Below, piece after piece: positions 9,776 to 20,082 of a stretch of 64,000 nucleotides of DNA. Within the stretch, counting starts at the first letter, position 1. Each line of letters begins with the position of its first letter. The notes below the pieces were generated by a model, which searched no databases, had not been told where the DNA came from, and worked only from the letters and a program-made list of their open reading frames with translations. Source of the DNA: Pelagomonas calceolata (lineage: Eukaryota > Sar > Pelagophyceae > Pelagomonadales > Pelagomonadaceae); the NCBI GenBank assembly GCA_918797485.1, contig CAKKNE010000004.1, positions 4,712,001 through 4,776,000 on the forward strand, in the 5' to 3' direction. A program made the position numbers and the translations under genes.

Positions 9776-9933
9776 CAGTGCTGCACTGCTGTCTTCGCTT
9801 GAGGAAGCAGCTGTGAGCTCTGCGTTGCCTCAGAGTGGAAGCAGTGTGAGTGCTTTATGTTTTTAGACCTAAGTTATATCTATGCACGTGAGCGGGCTCA
9901 GAGCACCGCAAATCAAGCTGCTCTCCCGGCTTC

Positions 9934-9956
9934 CTAGTGTCTTACAGACGCTAGCT
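9934..9956. repeat. promoter-associated palindrome, copy 2
   Basis: CTAGTGTCTTACAG then ACGCTAGCT. It lies 159 bp upstream of the start of the esterase-like gene. A GA-dinucleotide run (9990-10005) follows. Confidence 0.6.
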
Positions 9957-10064
9957 GCCTAACACCAGCGCTGCGAGTTGGGTGAGCTGCGAGAGAGAGA
10001 GAGAGCTCTAATCGTAGACTTATACCCTTGCCACACCAGCTTAACGGGTCCGCCACCAGCTGTA

Positions 10065-10850
10065 TCACACGAACCTCATCCCCTTGAAGATGTCGCGCGT
10101 CTCGGCGCGGAGCTCCTCGAGGCGCTCCGCGGCTATTTCATCCCCACCGTCCGCCGCCTCGGAGTACCAGATGGCCGCGGTCGCGAGGTTCCGCGGGACG
10201 CCCTCGCCGCGGTCGTGTATGGCGCCCAGCGCCGCGGCGGCCGCCCCGAGGCCCTGGTCGGCCGCCGCCTCCCAGAGCGCGATCGCTCGCCGCGCGTCGC
10301 CGTCGTCGAGCAATAATCGGCCGGCCAGATATTGGCCGTACGCGTCGCCCTGCTTAGCGGCGTTCAAAAAAGCCGCGAGCGCGCCCGCCGGGTCGCGGCG
10401 CACGCCCCGGCAGCCCTCCAATTTCAGCAAGCCGAGGCGCACGTTCGCGCGCGGCTTACCTAGCTTCGCGGCTCGGCGGAAGAGCCTAGCAGCCTCGCGT
10501 GAGTCCTTGGCGAGGCCGAGGCGGCCCTGCTGGTGCATACACGCCAGCATCTCGATGGCGAAGGGCGAGTCGGCCTCGACGTGCGCCTCCAAGCGCTCTC
10601 TGCAAACAACTGGGTCGTTCACAAAGTCCTCGCGGCAGAGCGGGCACGTGAACCGTGAATCACTCTGTGCGCGCCGCAGGCAGTCCTGGAGGCACGTCCG
10701 GCAGATCGCCGTCGCGCAGCAAACGAGCGCCGTCGTGGGCTCGACGCCGTCAAACGTCCTGCGGCACGCCGGGCACTCGCCGTCGTCGGCGAGGTAGAGG
10801 TCGCGCGCGGGCCAAGCGATGCCGCCCGAGCAGTGTTCCGTATTACGCAT
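10065..10850 (-). CDS. RING-type zinc finger protein with Sel1-like repeats
   Basis: 261 residues, one exon. An N-terminal RING-like finger runs from CPAC (about residue 24) through CCATAICRTC to CPLC (about 68), giving the paired-Cys spacing expected for zinc binding. The rest is a series of Ala/Gly-rich helical pairs such as AARLFRRAAKLGKPRANVRLG and AIALWEAAADQGLGAAAAALG, which match Sel1 (TPR-like) repeats. RING plus Sel1 proteins usually act as E3 ubiquitin ligases or ER quality-control adaptors; the substrate here is unknown. No signal peptide is evident. The gene is divergent from the one at 11264. Confidence 0.75.
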   Translation of the reverse strand: MRNTEHCSGGIAWPARDLYLADDGECPACRRTFDGVEPTTALVCCATAICRTCLQDCLRRAQSDSRFTCPLCREDFVNDPVVCRERLEAHVEADSPFAIEMLACMHQQGRLGLAKDSREAARLFRRAAKLGKPRANVRLGLLKLEGCRGVRRDPAGALAAFLNAAKQGDAYGQYLAGRLLLDDGDARRAIALWEAAADQGLGAAAAALGAIHDRGEGVPRNLATAAIWYSEAADGGDEIAAERLEELRAETRDIFKGMRFV

Positions 10851-11263
10851 TTTCCACGCGTTTTCCCCTCGCGCGCCGCGCGTTTTGACGCCGAGCTAGA
10901 GTTTTTTCCTCGGTCACAAAAAAGCAGAGAAAAACTAGGTCACTCACACGCCGGCCGGACGGACCGTTTTCGAAGATGCCGGCTATCCGTGGCGTCTTTG
11001 CGGTTACTGTGAGTGTGCCCAAACTAACTAACTCGCGAACGGCGCCGGACGTGGGCTAGCGGCCTGTAAGACACTAGCAAGCGCACGCCCTGCAGCAGCG
11101 CAGCATTTGCAGCGGTTGCAGCGGCAAGACAAGTGATTATCAATCGCTTGCGCACTCGCAAGAACCTCATTGTTGGATTGCACGCAGCCTCTGACGAGTT
11201 TCGAGACTTGGGAGCTGGTGCTCTCCCATATTTTGCTCTCACAGCTCTCAGCACGTCAGCCGC
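10851..11263. promoter_or_regulatory. bidirectional promoter region with palindrome copy 3
   Basis: About 410 bp between divergent starts. The palindrome at 11055-11078 reads GCTAGCGGCCTGTAAG then ACACTAGC; it is 205 bp from the RING/Sel1 start and 186 bp from the start at 11264. No other feature is seen. Confidence 0.5.
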
Positions 11264-12145
11264 ATGCAACGCCGCGATACGAGCATGCACGTATCGCTGC
11301 TGCTCGCCGTAGCCGCAACCACAGCAGCCCTCGAGGTAGCCGTGGTCAGCCTCACGCCACCCACCGCGTCCGAGCACTACGGCGCCGCGGGTAAAGCCTG
11401 GCGCTGGAAGGTGGCCGTCATGGGCGAGGACATGGCGTTGCCGCGGCCGAAGACCGCGCTCGCCCTCGCCGAGAGCATCGTCGAGCGCAGCGAGGGCGCC
11501 GTCCAGGAGGCCGCGACGCTGTCGACATGTGCACGACTCCTCTTGATAGTAGCCGGCAACGAAGACGCGGTCTCCGCGACGCGCGAAGCCTGCGCCGCAC
11601 AGATCGCGAGCTACCAGACGCGCCCGTTCGACGACTGGCGGCGGGCGCTCGACGCCGCGGGCGACGACATCGTAAAAACGTCGCGCGCGGCGCCGACCGT
11701 CGACGACGACGACGAGCTAGGAGTCTTCGAAGCAGCAACTGGGGCCGAGGCCGGCGCATGGCTCGCCAGAGTCGTCGCCGGCGCCGCGGACGGACCTACT
11801 GCATTTGATCCGTTTTCCAGCCGCAAAGCGCACGTGCTCAAGCAGGCCAAGCAGTGCCTGGAGAAGTGCCGCGCGGGGAAGACGGGCGCGGTCCGCGACG
11901 CGCTCGTGCGATCGTTGGAAGCGGGCAAGCGCGCGCGCGACGCGAAGACTCCGGAGGTGTCCGCCCTGCGAGCGAGCCCTCGCGACGGCGGCGCGCGCAC
12001 CGCTGCTTTTTCCGCCGCGCTAAATCTATCCGAGAAGGCCGGACTGCTCCTCGCGGAAGACGTCGCCCAGCGAAACTTGACGCCCGAGCGGCGCGCGGCT
12101 CTCGGGCAAGAGCGCGCCCGACAAGATCGGGCAAAGGTAAGTTGA
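11264..12145 (+). CDS. unknown protein with signal/plastid-type leader
   Basis: 293 residues. A hydrophobic leader follows either the ATG at 11264 or an internal Met at 11285 (MHVSLLLAVAATTAALEV), consistent with secretion or plastid import. I do not recognise the mature domain. It has a helix-rich first half (ALALAESIVERSEG, ATLSTCARLLLIVAG) and an Ala/Arg-rich second half. The STC segment loosely recalls the STCNR string of glutamyl-tRNA reductase, but the downstream NADP and catalytic regions are absent, so I do not make that call. The reading frame ends inside GCAAAG-GTAAGT (donor at 12137), so the stop may be intronic and a C-terminal exon may be missing. It converges with POLE 28 bp away. 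Confidence 0.55.
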   Translation: MQRRDTSMHVSLLLAVAATTAALEVAVVSLTPPTASEHYGAAGKAWRWKVAVMGEDMALPRPKTALALAESIVERSEGAVQEAATLSTCARLLLIVAGNEDAVSATREACAAQIASYQTRPFDDWRRALDAAGDDIVKTSRAAPTVDDDDELGVFEAATGAEAGAWLARVVAGAADGPTAFDPFSSRKAHVLKQAKQCLEKCRAGKTGAVRDALVRSLEAGKRARDAKTPEVSALRASPRDGGARTAAFSAALNLSEKAGLLLAEDVAQRNLTPERRAALGQERARQDRAKVS

Positions 12146-12173
12146 TAACACCTAGTTAATAAGGAGCGGGATC

Positions 12174-15100
12174 CTAGGCGACGTGGTAGGGCCCGCCGAG
12201 GCGCCGCTTCACGTCGGCCTTGCACTCGTCAACCAAAGAGAGGCACTTCTCGCCCAACGTCTCGAACTTGAAGTAGCCCGCCGCGTCGTGGCACTCGTTC
12301 AAATAAGCGTAGAACTCCTGAGTGTTGACGTCCGTGTCGTACGTACCCGAGCAGGGGCAGTGCGTCGCGCACTCCTCGCGGCAGACGCGCTTGCACCGCT
12401 TGCAGCGCAGGTCTTGAGCTAAAAACCGCGCCCGACATAGTGTAATAGTCTCCGCGACGCGTTGTTCCAAAACGGAAGAAGGCAAAGCGGCGCCGCAGCG
12501 GTCGCATAAACATTGGGGAGGCTCGGCGTCCTCGTCCGGCACGATGCCCTGATGGGCCTCCTCGGCCCGGCCGCGGTGAAAGGCCGCCGCGACGTCCACA
12601 TCTATGGTAGCATCGCAGTGCGGGCACGCGACGCCCTTGATCTCTATTTTGAGAGGTGGTGCTTTGATCTGGGCCTTCGGGTCGAATTCTCGGACGCCTA
12701 ACTGCGCCAGTAGTAACCGACGAGCTCGCACGCATTCCTCCTCGACTGAAGGATCCAGGGCCAACGCCCGACACGACAAAATAACAAAGTCCAGCGCCGT
12801 CGTCGAACCGTGGTAGTCCCGCTGTAGTTCACTGATGACCGGCATCAACTTTTGACTAGAGAACGTTTCCACGAACTGCTGCGTGAACAATTCATCTTGC
12901 TGCAGATTGCCCGTCCGCGCTTTCAGGGGTTTATGTAAGAAGGCCCCTACAAGGACGTTGAACCAGTCGACAGCTATCGGTGGCAGCTCTATCGCGAGAT
13001 CCCACTGGCTGACGAACCGATCTTGTACTGGTAATCGTTCCTCACCTTCCTCATTAGTCATTTCTTCATCTTGGTCGAGCAATTCGATGGCCCCAAAATT
13101 ATGAGCGTTTAGATAGAGTAGTGAAGCGTAGAAGGCGCGCGGCTTTAGGTGTAGGTATCTAAACACGGGTCTCTGCGAGATCGTCTGGGACACGAATTCC
13201 AGATGCGCCGCCGCCAGTTTCGGGTCCGTTTCCCGTGTAGCAACGATGACCTCGTTCTCGCCCGCGTGGACGACTCTCAGACCTAATCTTCGCAGATCCG
13301 ACACCAAGCGCGTGCGGACGCGTTTCGTCGTAGACTGAACAAGTCGTCTAAGAGAAGGATGGTGCAGGATCGACGACCGATCCCGCAGCCACCGCTCGAC
13401 GTTGACCAGCAACGCGTCGGCGTGCTCCGATCTTCTTTTGGACACGTCGTCGACCCACTCCGCTAGCAAAGCTCTCAGAATCCTAAACGCGTGCGCGCAG
13501 TCCTGGTCCTGGTAGCCCGCCTCGCCCAGAGCGCTGTCGCCCGCGAGGTCGTCCGAGACCATCACCGCGTTCACCGCGGACCCAAAGACGTCGACGCGCG
13601 CGCAGACCGTCCTGTAGGCCCCGGGGCATTCCACGATGCCCATCGTACTTGTGGATGCGACGTCCTGGAACGTGCCCCCTGTTCGTTTCGCGTAGGAACT
13701 TCCAAGGGGCGCGAAGTCTCTGAAGACTAATGGCAATTCACCGTCGTCATCAAACGAGGCCTCCTCGACGTCATCACCGAGGTCCGGTTTACCTGTACTA
13801 GAAGCCCACAACAGGTGGCGGTGCTGTTTTAGGGACCGAGCCATCAATACGTCCGCGGAACTCGTTAATGGTGAGGCTCCTAGAGAAGATAGAGGTACAT
13901 TTGCGTAGCGCGCCATCCTTTGTCTCTCCACTAACCACCTCGGGATGCGAGAGGCCCGTTCACACACTCTCCGACAAACCCAGGACTGCCAGCCTAGCCG
14001 AGGGTACCGCGAGTCGTCGCTTCGATAAGGGACTTCGCAATTCGCGAAATCCCCTAATTGGGGCAGAGTTCTCCTCAGCTCCGCGGCGCCCATCGATGAC
14101 TCGACGATGACTAGTGTGGGCCCTCGCTTCTCGGACGCGTACTGCGCCAATGAGGCCCCGGCACTCGACAAAGCTTCCGTTTCACTCGCCTTGGTCTCGG
14201 ACTTCTCTACCCGTAGCTCCTTCCAGGGCCGCTGCGAGTCTTGGGTCGCCATCTCGAAGAGCCGCTTCATGGCCGGCGGGCGGTCTCCTTTCCTTGCCTT
14301 GGGGTCTGCTACAATTAGTGAAGCCAAGACCGGCGATAACGCGTCATCCTTATCTGATTCCTCGCCGCGCTCTCTTCTGTCTAGATAAAACAGCGCGACG
14401 CAGGCTCGTCCTGTCTTAGGACATTTGCCATGATATAAATAAGCCACTCTAACCAATCTCGTAGCCCTATCACCGGACAAAGGCAACAAGGCGATACTGT
14501 CAGAAGCGTCGGAAGGCGCCAACTCCAAGTCGTCGGGCTCGAAGACCAGAGCCCCGCCCTTCAACTCCAATTCCTTCGCCGCACTCCGCCTCACCCGACA
14601 CGCCCCGCCGCCGGCACACACCTGCCGGAACCAGGCTGGGGTATGGTACTCGTACTTCGCACCCAACTGAGGTAGTAACGCTGCAAGGTTGTTCTCGCGC
14701 GACTCGTCGACGCGCACCTCGTACATCTGCTTCAGATCAGTTCCGGGCCTATCCCCGGTCGGCGGCGTGGCCCGAGGCACCTTCCGCGCGCCGAACTTCT
14801 GTAGTACGTCCTTCAGTGATGAGCCTTCATCCACATCGACATAAAAACGCCGGTCGACCTTGACCGAGGCCCGCTGCAGCAAACCATCATCGGTGACCAC
14901 AAAGCACGTGAGTAGCCCGGGCGTGTCGCCGTCTCTGACTTCGAGGACGCGCCACGTGCCTCTCGTTAAAGAGCGTGTGGAAGATCGTACTAGATCCGTC
15001 ACGGTCTTGCGCTTGAGGGGTTGCTGTTGACTCGTAGTATGTCGCGCCATCTTCTTGGCACTGTCGTTGTCTGATTTACGAGCGGCTCTGCGAGCCCGCC

Positions 15101-18100
15101 AGCGCTGCTTCCGGTCTTGGAGCCACGCTTCGTAGTTTGATGGTTCGATCTTCTTCAATGATAAGCCTAATTGCGGCGCTTCCGACGACGGCACCAGGGC
15201 CGTAGAAGCCGTAGAAGCGACCTTCTTGCGGGACCGCGCGACGACAGGAGTCATACTCTTCTGAGACGCGATGTCCTCCAAATCCCGGACCTTGGGCTTC
15301 TTCACCGAGGTATTCTCCTTGTCAAAGAACGAGGATATTTTCGTCTGCTTGCGCGTATCATCCCTATTAGCGACGAACTTGCGCAGCCACTCCGGGTGGG
15401 GCACTCTAGGTACCGGGTTCTGAACACCTTGCAACGCTGCTGGTATGGTCACGATCTTCCGAATCACACCTTCCAAGCGATCTCGATAATACCGCCAGTC
15501 GACCACATCAGAAACCGTGGGATCTAAGGCAGCGGGATCTTTCAGCCATTTGCGCAGGAAATGCCTCCGCACGGCCGGCTCCGCAGAAAAGATGACCGTC
15601 GGGATGGCTCGCTCCGTGACCGGGGCGCCGGCCGGCTTCGCACTAATCACGAGTTTACACTGCAGACCGGAACCCTGGATCATGTCGTCCCCTAAGAAAT
15701 CGGCAATACGTCTCGCAGTAGTTAACGACGTCATCTTGCGACCTTCGTACTCCGAGACCTCTCTGGACAACGATCTATTTTCCGAAATGAGATCTAACAC
15801 TTCGTCGGCGTCCATGCCCGCGCCGCGATGCTCGACAATATCGAGCCAGGCATTGGCGCAACTTGCGACTTGGGCGTAGCACTCCTCTATGGTGTTGCCT
15901 CGTAGGAATTGATCGAACAATTCCGCCTGGAACGCCTTGATGAGTTCTAACTCACCCCTACGTTTGAGTTCAAAACCCTTGAGCTCCGCCAAACTCCCGT
16001 CATCATTAAAGACCGCGTAGCGCTTCTTCAGTAACTTGCCCTCCTCCGTCGAGGCCGGTAGGACCATGCACTTGTAGGGCCCATCGACTTCAAAGAAGAT
16101 ACTACACTCCGAACTGATGTCGTACCCTCCACTAGTATTCTTGGTCTGCATCTGGTGGTTTGTGTAGTTCGCGTGGACGTCCGCATTGAGCATGCCGCAG
16201 GGGTAGCTGAACGGTAGCTTCTTGATGGAGCCGTCAGCCTGCTTGATGTCTAGCACATAGTTCTCCGGGAAACTCTCGGGCAGCATGCACCAGATGCCGT
16301 CCGTGTCCAACTCCAGCGGTCGGCCGACTTTCTCTACCAATTCGCGAGCCTGGGTAATCAATTGGGCGCCCGTCAGTGTGACAATACCGGCCATGGGCAT
16401 GCTGCGCCACCGCGCGCCCTTGCGCATGACGTACCCATAGAAACTGTTGAGAATACATTTATGAGCGACTTGCAAAGATTCAAACAACAACTCCTTATCT
16501 TCCGCGTGCTTTCTAGAAGCTCTGTCAGTAGCTTTTTCCCGCTTCTTCTTCCAGGCCTTCGTCAGGCCTTTGTACTCGTAGCGACGATCGCGAAACGCCC
16601 GCACCGTGTCCACATAAAACGAATTCTCCCTCATGCAGACCACATCAGTACGAGGTTCCTCGACCACAATCTTCTGCTTCTGGTACACCTTTTGCGCATA
16701 GTCTCGCAGGCGCGTCTTGAGTCTTAGTGCTTGATCTTTTTCCGGCAAAGCGGCGTAGCGTTGTTGAGCACCGTCCACATCAACAGATTCGTACTGCAAC
16801 TGGCGATGCAGCGAATTCACCTCCGCCGCAGAGGACGGATTCACGTCGCCCCGCCAGATCCAGTCCATCGGTCTTTTACATTGATTCCCTTCCCGGTTGT
16901 AGTCGCAGCCGGCGCACTTCTCTCGGTCCACAATCGCGGTCGGTTGCAACCGGTTCGTGAGGATAATATTCGGGTACATGGCAGACACGTCCAGGTGGTA
17001 GATCCTAGGTGCTTCCGTTCGCTTCGGAGCATCTCGTAAAGCCTCCAACGCACTGATTAACTGCGATCTAATGTCGTCGAAGTTCACTACATCTTCACGG
17101 GAAGCGCCCTTGCCCTCGGTACGGGCGTGGAATTCTAAATCTCTATCCACATTCTCGATGAGTTTCTCAAAAGCCTTCGAATCCAAGTCGAACGCCACCG
17201 GTAAATCCGAACGAAACACTCCAGATTCCAGCGATTCCACATGGCCCCCGACATAAGTCTCCGACTCCACTAACTTACCTTCCTTCCTCAGCAAATGGGG
17301 CTCGTTCTGCTTGTTGGGACACACTACAGAAGCTTTGAAGGCCTCGACCATCAACAGTGCCTCACATAGCGTTCCGGAACCTTTCCGCAGGACGTCCTCG
17401 GGGCCGTTCGGGATCACCGTACACAGCGAGAATATAAATAAATTCACGTAAATCTCGTACAGATAATACGTCGCGACGGCGTCGGAAACAGAATACGAGG
17501 CCATGGTCCGCGGTTCGGTGCGAGCAAACCTAACCATGTCTTCCGGATCAACTTCCACTGGATCGTACCCTAGCTTGTATTTCGTGACCGCTTTCAGGCC
17601 CTGCGAGCCTTGGGGCAGATAAGAATCGCGTTTCACCCAGGCGAACGCATCCAGGTGCACCTGGCCGCCCGTGCCGCGCCACTCGCCCTGCTCGTTGCCC
17701 GCAATCCCCAACTCGTTGGCGATGGAGATGCCGAGGAGCTGGCACCTTTTATCGAGGAAGGGCCAATCAAAAAAATCGCCGTTATAGGTAACGAACACGT
17801 GGGGCTTTAATTCTTTGCAGTGCTCGATGAACTTTCTGATGCACTGCTCTTCATTTTGTTCGTTGAAGACCGTAAACGGCCCCGGGAAGGCCGGCTTCGG
17901 CGTGTACTCGAAGGAGGGGATGTCCTCGCTGACCACATCTCGAGAGATGACTAAGTAGCCCTGGCCATCAATCATGTACGAGATCATGAAGACCTCGTCC
18001 CGCTCGGCGTTCGGGAACTTGAGCGGTGCTTTCGTACATTCAATATCAAAGGCGAGGATGCGCGGTGACGGTTTTTCGAGCACGTCGCGCTGCCACGTAA

Positions 18101-18746
18101 CAGAATACCCACCCGGGACTTCGGAGTCCGTCGCTTCGTTTTCATCTCTCTCAATGCCGAGGTCTGGTGATACTTCTAACCAAGCACCTACCCGAAAGTC
18201 CAAGTCAATGGAGCAGCGCATCGCATACGGCACGTCGTACTCCCGTATTTCATCTAGTGCCTCTAGTAAATCGTCTGGAGCTCGCGCATCGTCCTCCTGG
18301 AAGTGGTTCTGCGCCAAGCGTTTCCGGTTCTCGAAGATGACGGGCTTCAGCTCCTGGCGCACACTCATCAATTCCCGGACGTTGTCAAACGATAGCTTGA
18401 GGTACGGTCGCTTATACCCGGCGACGTGGTTCGGGGCATCCAGGTCCTCCAAGAGTACCGTTTCTACCCTACAATTCTCCTGCTCGAAGCGCCTCTGGAG
18501 TAAAGTTTTCGTCGCCTCCGTCAACCTTTCAAACTTGAGGGAGACGGCGACGTAAAAGTAAGGCGCATATCCCACAGTAACCCGAAAGTTGTTCTTGGCG
18601 TCCTTGGAGAGTAAAAAGAGCTCCACGCCGCTCAGTTCCCTATCTCCTCGCTGGAACGTCGTCGGCGCCATATTTAAAAGCCATCCGAGTCGCGGCGCCG
18701 GGCCCGCGTACGTCTCAAAGTCGTCGTAGCCCTCCGCCGCGGCCAT
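12174..18746 (-). CDS. POLE: DNA polymerase epsilon catalytic subunit A
   Basis: 2190 residues in a single uninterrupted frame, the usual full length. Exonuclease motif I FDIEC is at about 233-237 (D234, E236). Polymerase motif A DVSAMYPNIILTNRLQP starts at 586 and motif C DTD is at 814-816, in ELDTDGIW. A textbook PIP box QTKISSFF sits at 1134-1141 in the linker, where it would bind PCNA. The C-terminal half is the expected inactive B-family remnant, followed by two cysteine clusters (ACPHC...CDRC near 2040-2085; CKRC...CPC near 2117-2132) that bind metal and, in relatives, the B subunit. It is the leading-strand replicative polymerase with 3'-5' proofreading, in the nucleus. The lack of any intron over 6.6 kb contrasts with the small genes that carry introners. 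Confidence 0.97.
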   Translation of the reverse strand: MAAAEGYDDFETYAGPAPRLGWLLNMAPTTFQRGDRELSGVELFLLSKDAKNNFRVTVGYAPYFYVAVSLKFERLTEATKTLLQRRFEQENCRVETVLLEDLDAPNHVAGYKRPYLKLSFDNVRELMSVRQELKPVIFENRKRLAQNHFQEDDARAPDDLLEALDEIREYDVPYAMRCSIDLDFRVGAWLEVSPDLGIERDENEATDSEVPGGYSVTWQRDVLEKPSPRILAFDIECTKAPLKFPNAERDEVFMISYMIDGQGYLVISRDVVSEDIPSFEYTPKPAFPGPFTVFNEQNEEQCIRKFIEHCKELKPHVFVTYNGDFFDWPFLDKRCQLLGISIANELGIAGNEQGEWRGTGGQVHLDAFAWVKRDSYLPQGSQGLKAVTKYKLGYDPVEVDPEDMVRFARTEPRTMASYSVSDAVATYYLYEIYVNLFIFSLCTVIPNGPEDVLRKGSGTLCEALLMVEAFKASVVCPNKQNEPHLLRKEGKLVESETYVGGHVESLESGVFRSDLPVAFDLDSKAFEKLIENVDRDLEFHARTEGKGASREDVVNFDDIRSQLISALEALRDAPKRTEAPRIYHLDVSAMYPNIILTNRLQPTAIVDREKCAGCDYNREGNQCKRPMDWIWRGDVNPSSAAEVNSLHRQLQYESVDVDGAQQRYAALPEKDQALRLKTRLRDYAQKVYQKQKIVVEEPRTDVVCMRENSFYVDTVRAFRDRRYEYKGLTKAWKKKREKATDRASRKHAEDKELLFESLQVAHKCILNSFYGYVMRKGARWRSMPMAGIVTLTGAQLITQARELVEKVGRPLELDTDGIWCMLPESFPENYVLDIKQADGSIKKLPFSYPCGMLNADVHANYTNHQMQTKNTSGGYDISSECSIFFEVDGPYKCMVLPASTEEGKLLKKRYAVFNDDGSLAELKGFELKRRGELELIKAFQAELFDQFLRGNTIEECYAQVASCANAWLDIVEHRGAGMDADEVLDLISENRSLSREVSEYEGRKMTSLTTARRIADFLGDDMIQGSGLQCKLVISAKPAGAPVTERAIPTVIFSAEPAVRRHFLRKWLKDPAALDPTVSDVVDWRYYRDRLEGVIRKIVTIPAALQGVQNPVPRVPHPEWLRKFVANRDDTRKQTKISSFFDKENTSVKKPKVRDLEDIASQKSMTPVVARSRKKVASTASTALVPSSEAPQLGLSLKKIEPSNYEAWLQDRKQRWRARRAARKSDNDSAKKMARHTTSQQQPLKRKTVTDLVRSSTRSLTRGTWRVLEVRDGDTPGLLTCFVVTDDGLLQRASVKVDRRFYVDVDEGSSLKDVLQKFGARKVPRATPPTGDRPGTDLKQMYEVRVDESRENNLAALLPQLGAKYEYHTPAWFRQVCAGGGACRVRRSAAKELELKGGALVFEPDDLELAPSDASDSIALLPLSGDRATRLVRVAYLYHGKCPKTGRACVALFYLDRRERGEESDKDDALSPVLASLIVADPKARKGDRPPAMKRLFEMATQDSQRPWKELRVEKSETKASETEALSSAGASLAQYASEKRGPTLVIVESSMGAAELRRTLPQLGDFANCEVPYRSDDSRYPRLGWQSWVCRRVCERASRIPRWLVERQRMARYANVPLSSLGASPLTSSADVLMARSLKQHRHLLWASSTGKPDLGDDVEEASFDDDGELPLVFRDFAPLGSSYAKRTGGTFQDVASTSTMGIVECPGAYRTVCARVDVFGSAVNAVMVSDDLAGDSALGEAGYQDQDCAHAFRILRALLAEWVDDVSKRRSEHADALLVNVERWLRDRSSILHHPSLRRLVQSTTKRVRTRLVSDLRRLGLRVVHAGENEVIVATRETDPKLAAAHLEFVSQTISQRPVFRYLHLKPRAFYASLLYLNAHNFGAIELLDQDEEMTNEEGEERLPVQDRFVSQWDLAIELPPIAVDWFNVLVGAFLHKPLKARTGNLQQDELFTQQFVETFSSQKLMPVISELQRDYHGSTTALDFVILSCRALALDPSVEEECVRARRLLLAQLGVREFDPKAQIKAPPLKIEIKGVACPHCDATIDVDVAAAFHRGRAEEAHQGIVPDEDAEPPQCLCDRCGAALPSSVLEQRVAETITLCRARFLAQDLRCKRCKRVCREECATHCPCSGTYDTDVNTQEFYAYLNECHDAAGYFKFETLGEKCLSLVDECKADVKRRLGGPYHVA

Positions 18747-19185
18747 CGTCGACCGTCGTTTGCGCGCTGCGCGGCGTCCGGGTCGCAGCTCGTGGCGTCG
18801 CGGCTGCGGCTCGCGCCTTGCGCGGCGCTGCTAGCAGTGCTGCTCTTTTTGGCGCCCGCGCGGGCTCCAAGCGCGATGCGGCGCGGCGCAGGCTTGCACA
18901 GGCTGATGATAGCACTACTGCTGTGCTGTAGACAGGTCACCTCGCTGTCACTGCCAGTCACGGTCGCGCAATCGCACAGACCGAGTTTGAAATGCGTCTC
19001 ACGCTAGATCAGCTCTCTAGCGGCGTCCGAACCGAAACGCTCGAGAGGGCTCCGGAGGCGTGTCGGAGAGGTGCTCAGACAAGCGGAGTGGACGGCCACA
19101 CGCATAGGCGCCGGCTGCCGATTGCAAGAGGCACGGACCACTATCAACCAGTATTACACAAGCGCGCCGCCGGCGCATCCGCAAG
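18747..19185. other. spacer upstream of POLE
   Basis: About 440 bp between the POLE start and the 3' end of the SDHAF2 gene. A partial palindrome half (CTCTAGCGGCGT) occurs at 19014-19025. No gene is supported. Confidence 0.35.
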
Positions 19186-19689
19186 CTACGTCAGGTTCGC
19201 GTCGGCCTTCGCGGCGGCGTAGGCCCCGGGGTCCGTCCCGAGCGGCGCCGACGCGCAGTAGTCCTGGAGCCGCTTCATGACCGGCGTGTCCAGGCGCGGC
19301 GGCACGGGGTCCTTGCCCGTGATGAAGTTGAAGATGTCGATCGTCTCGCAATTTAAAATGTGCTCGTAGGCGTCGCAGTCCTCTTTGGAAAGGGTCGCGA
19401 CGTTCTCCGCGGCCCAGCTGCCTAATAACAAATCGACCTCGAGCCAGCCGCGCTGCTTCGACCGGTAGATCAAGCGCTTCCTTCTTACAGCATCGTCGGC
19501 GGGGATCTTGCGGTGCTCCGTCGCGAGCTCGGCCCAGCGCCGGCTCGCGCGCTGCTCCAGCTCGTCGGAGAGGCCCACCTTTTGCGCCGGCGTGACCTCG
19601 GGGCCCTCCTTGGAGGCGAGCGTGCGCGCTGCGCCGGCGTGTCGCGCAGCGGTGCGGCTCGCGTGGCGAGCTGTCAGGCGGAGGAGCAT
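19186..19689 (-). CDS. SDHAF2: succinate dehydrogenase assembly factor 2 (Sdh5/SDHAF2)
   Basis: I start at the ATG at 19689, which opens an Arg/Ala-rich mitochondrial presequence (MLLRLTARHASRTAARHAGA); the protein is then 167 residues. The core RKRLIYRSKQRGWLEVDLLL, ENVATLSKEDCDAYEHIL and DIFNFITGKDPVP matches the SdhE/Sdh5 family, including the Arg-Gly pair (RG in KQRGWLE) needed for flavinylation. The family attaches or stabilises covalent FAD on the SDHA subunit of mitochondrial complex II. An upstream in-frame Met (19815) would add 42 residues lacking a recognisable role. The gene is divergent from the TruB gene. Confidence 0.92.
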   Translation of the reverse strand: MLLRLTARHASRTAARHAGAARTLASKEGPEVTPAQKVGLSDELEQRASRRWAELATEHRKIPADDAVRRKRLIYRSKQRGWLEVDLLLGSWAAENVATLSKEDCDAYEHILNCETIDIFNFITGKDPVPPRLDTPVMKRLQDYCASAPLGTDPGAYAAAKADANLT

Positions 19690-19835
19690 GAGGTGATGTA
19701 TGTCACTGCTACACTGCTGGGTTTGCTGCGCTGCGCTGCGGCCTGCAAGCTGTGAGTACTGTGCTTGTCTCAGATGACGCAGACCTGCGTTTTGGAGCCC
19801 AGCAGGCCAAAACACGGCAGCTGCCGCAGCTTTTT

Positions 19836-19857
19836 CTAGTGCCTTACGGTCGCTAGC
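19836..19857. repeat. promoter-associated palindrome, copy 4
   Basis: CTAGTGCCTTACGG then TCGCTAGC. It is 147 bp upstream of the SDHAF2 start and 226 bp upstream of the TruB start, so it sits in a shared divergent promoter. Confidence 0.6.
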
Positions 19858-20082
19858 TGGGTTTTTGCACCGAGAGCGATTTAGACGCGCACGAGGCAGG
19901 ACGGAGTTGCCAAACGTGTCTGCGACGTGTTTTTGCAGCTCTCACAAAACCTGCAACCGTTTCGTGGCCGTGGACACGGAACAAGCTAAGTGCAGGCCGC
20001 TGCACTTGCAGGCGCCCGTCGCTGCAGTCGCGCGAGCACGCCAAACGACGCGACCACAGAGCACTAGAGCACGCATGCACCG

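Noticed and set aside
11264-12145. Glutamyl-tRNA reductase
   Set aside because: Only a short STC-type string is similar; the NADP-binding and dimerisation regions are absent.
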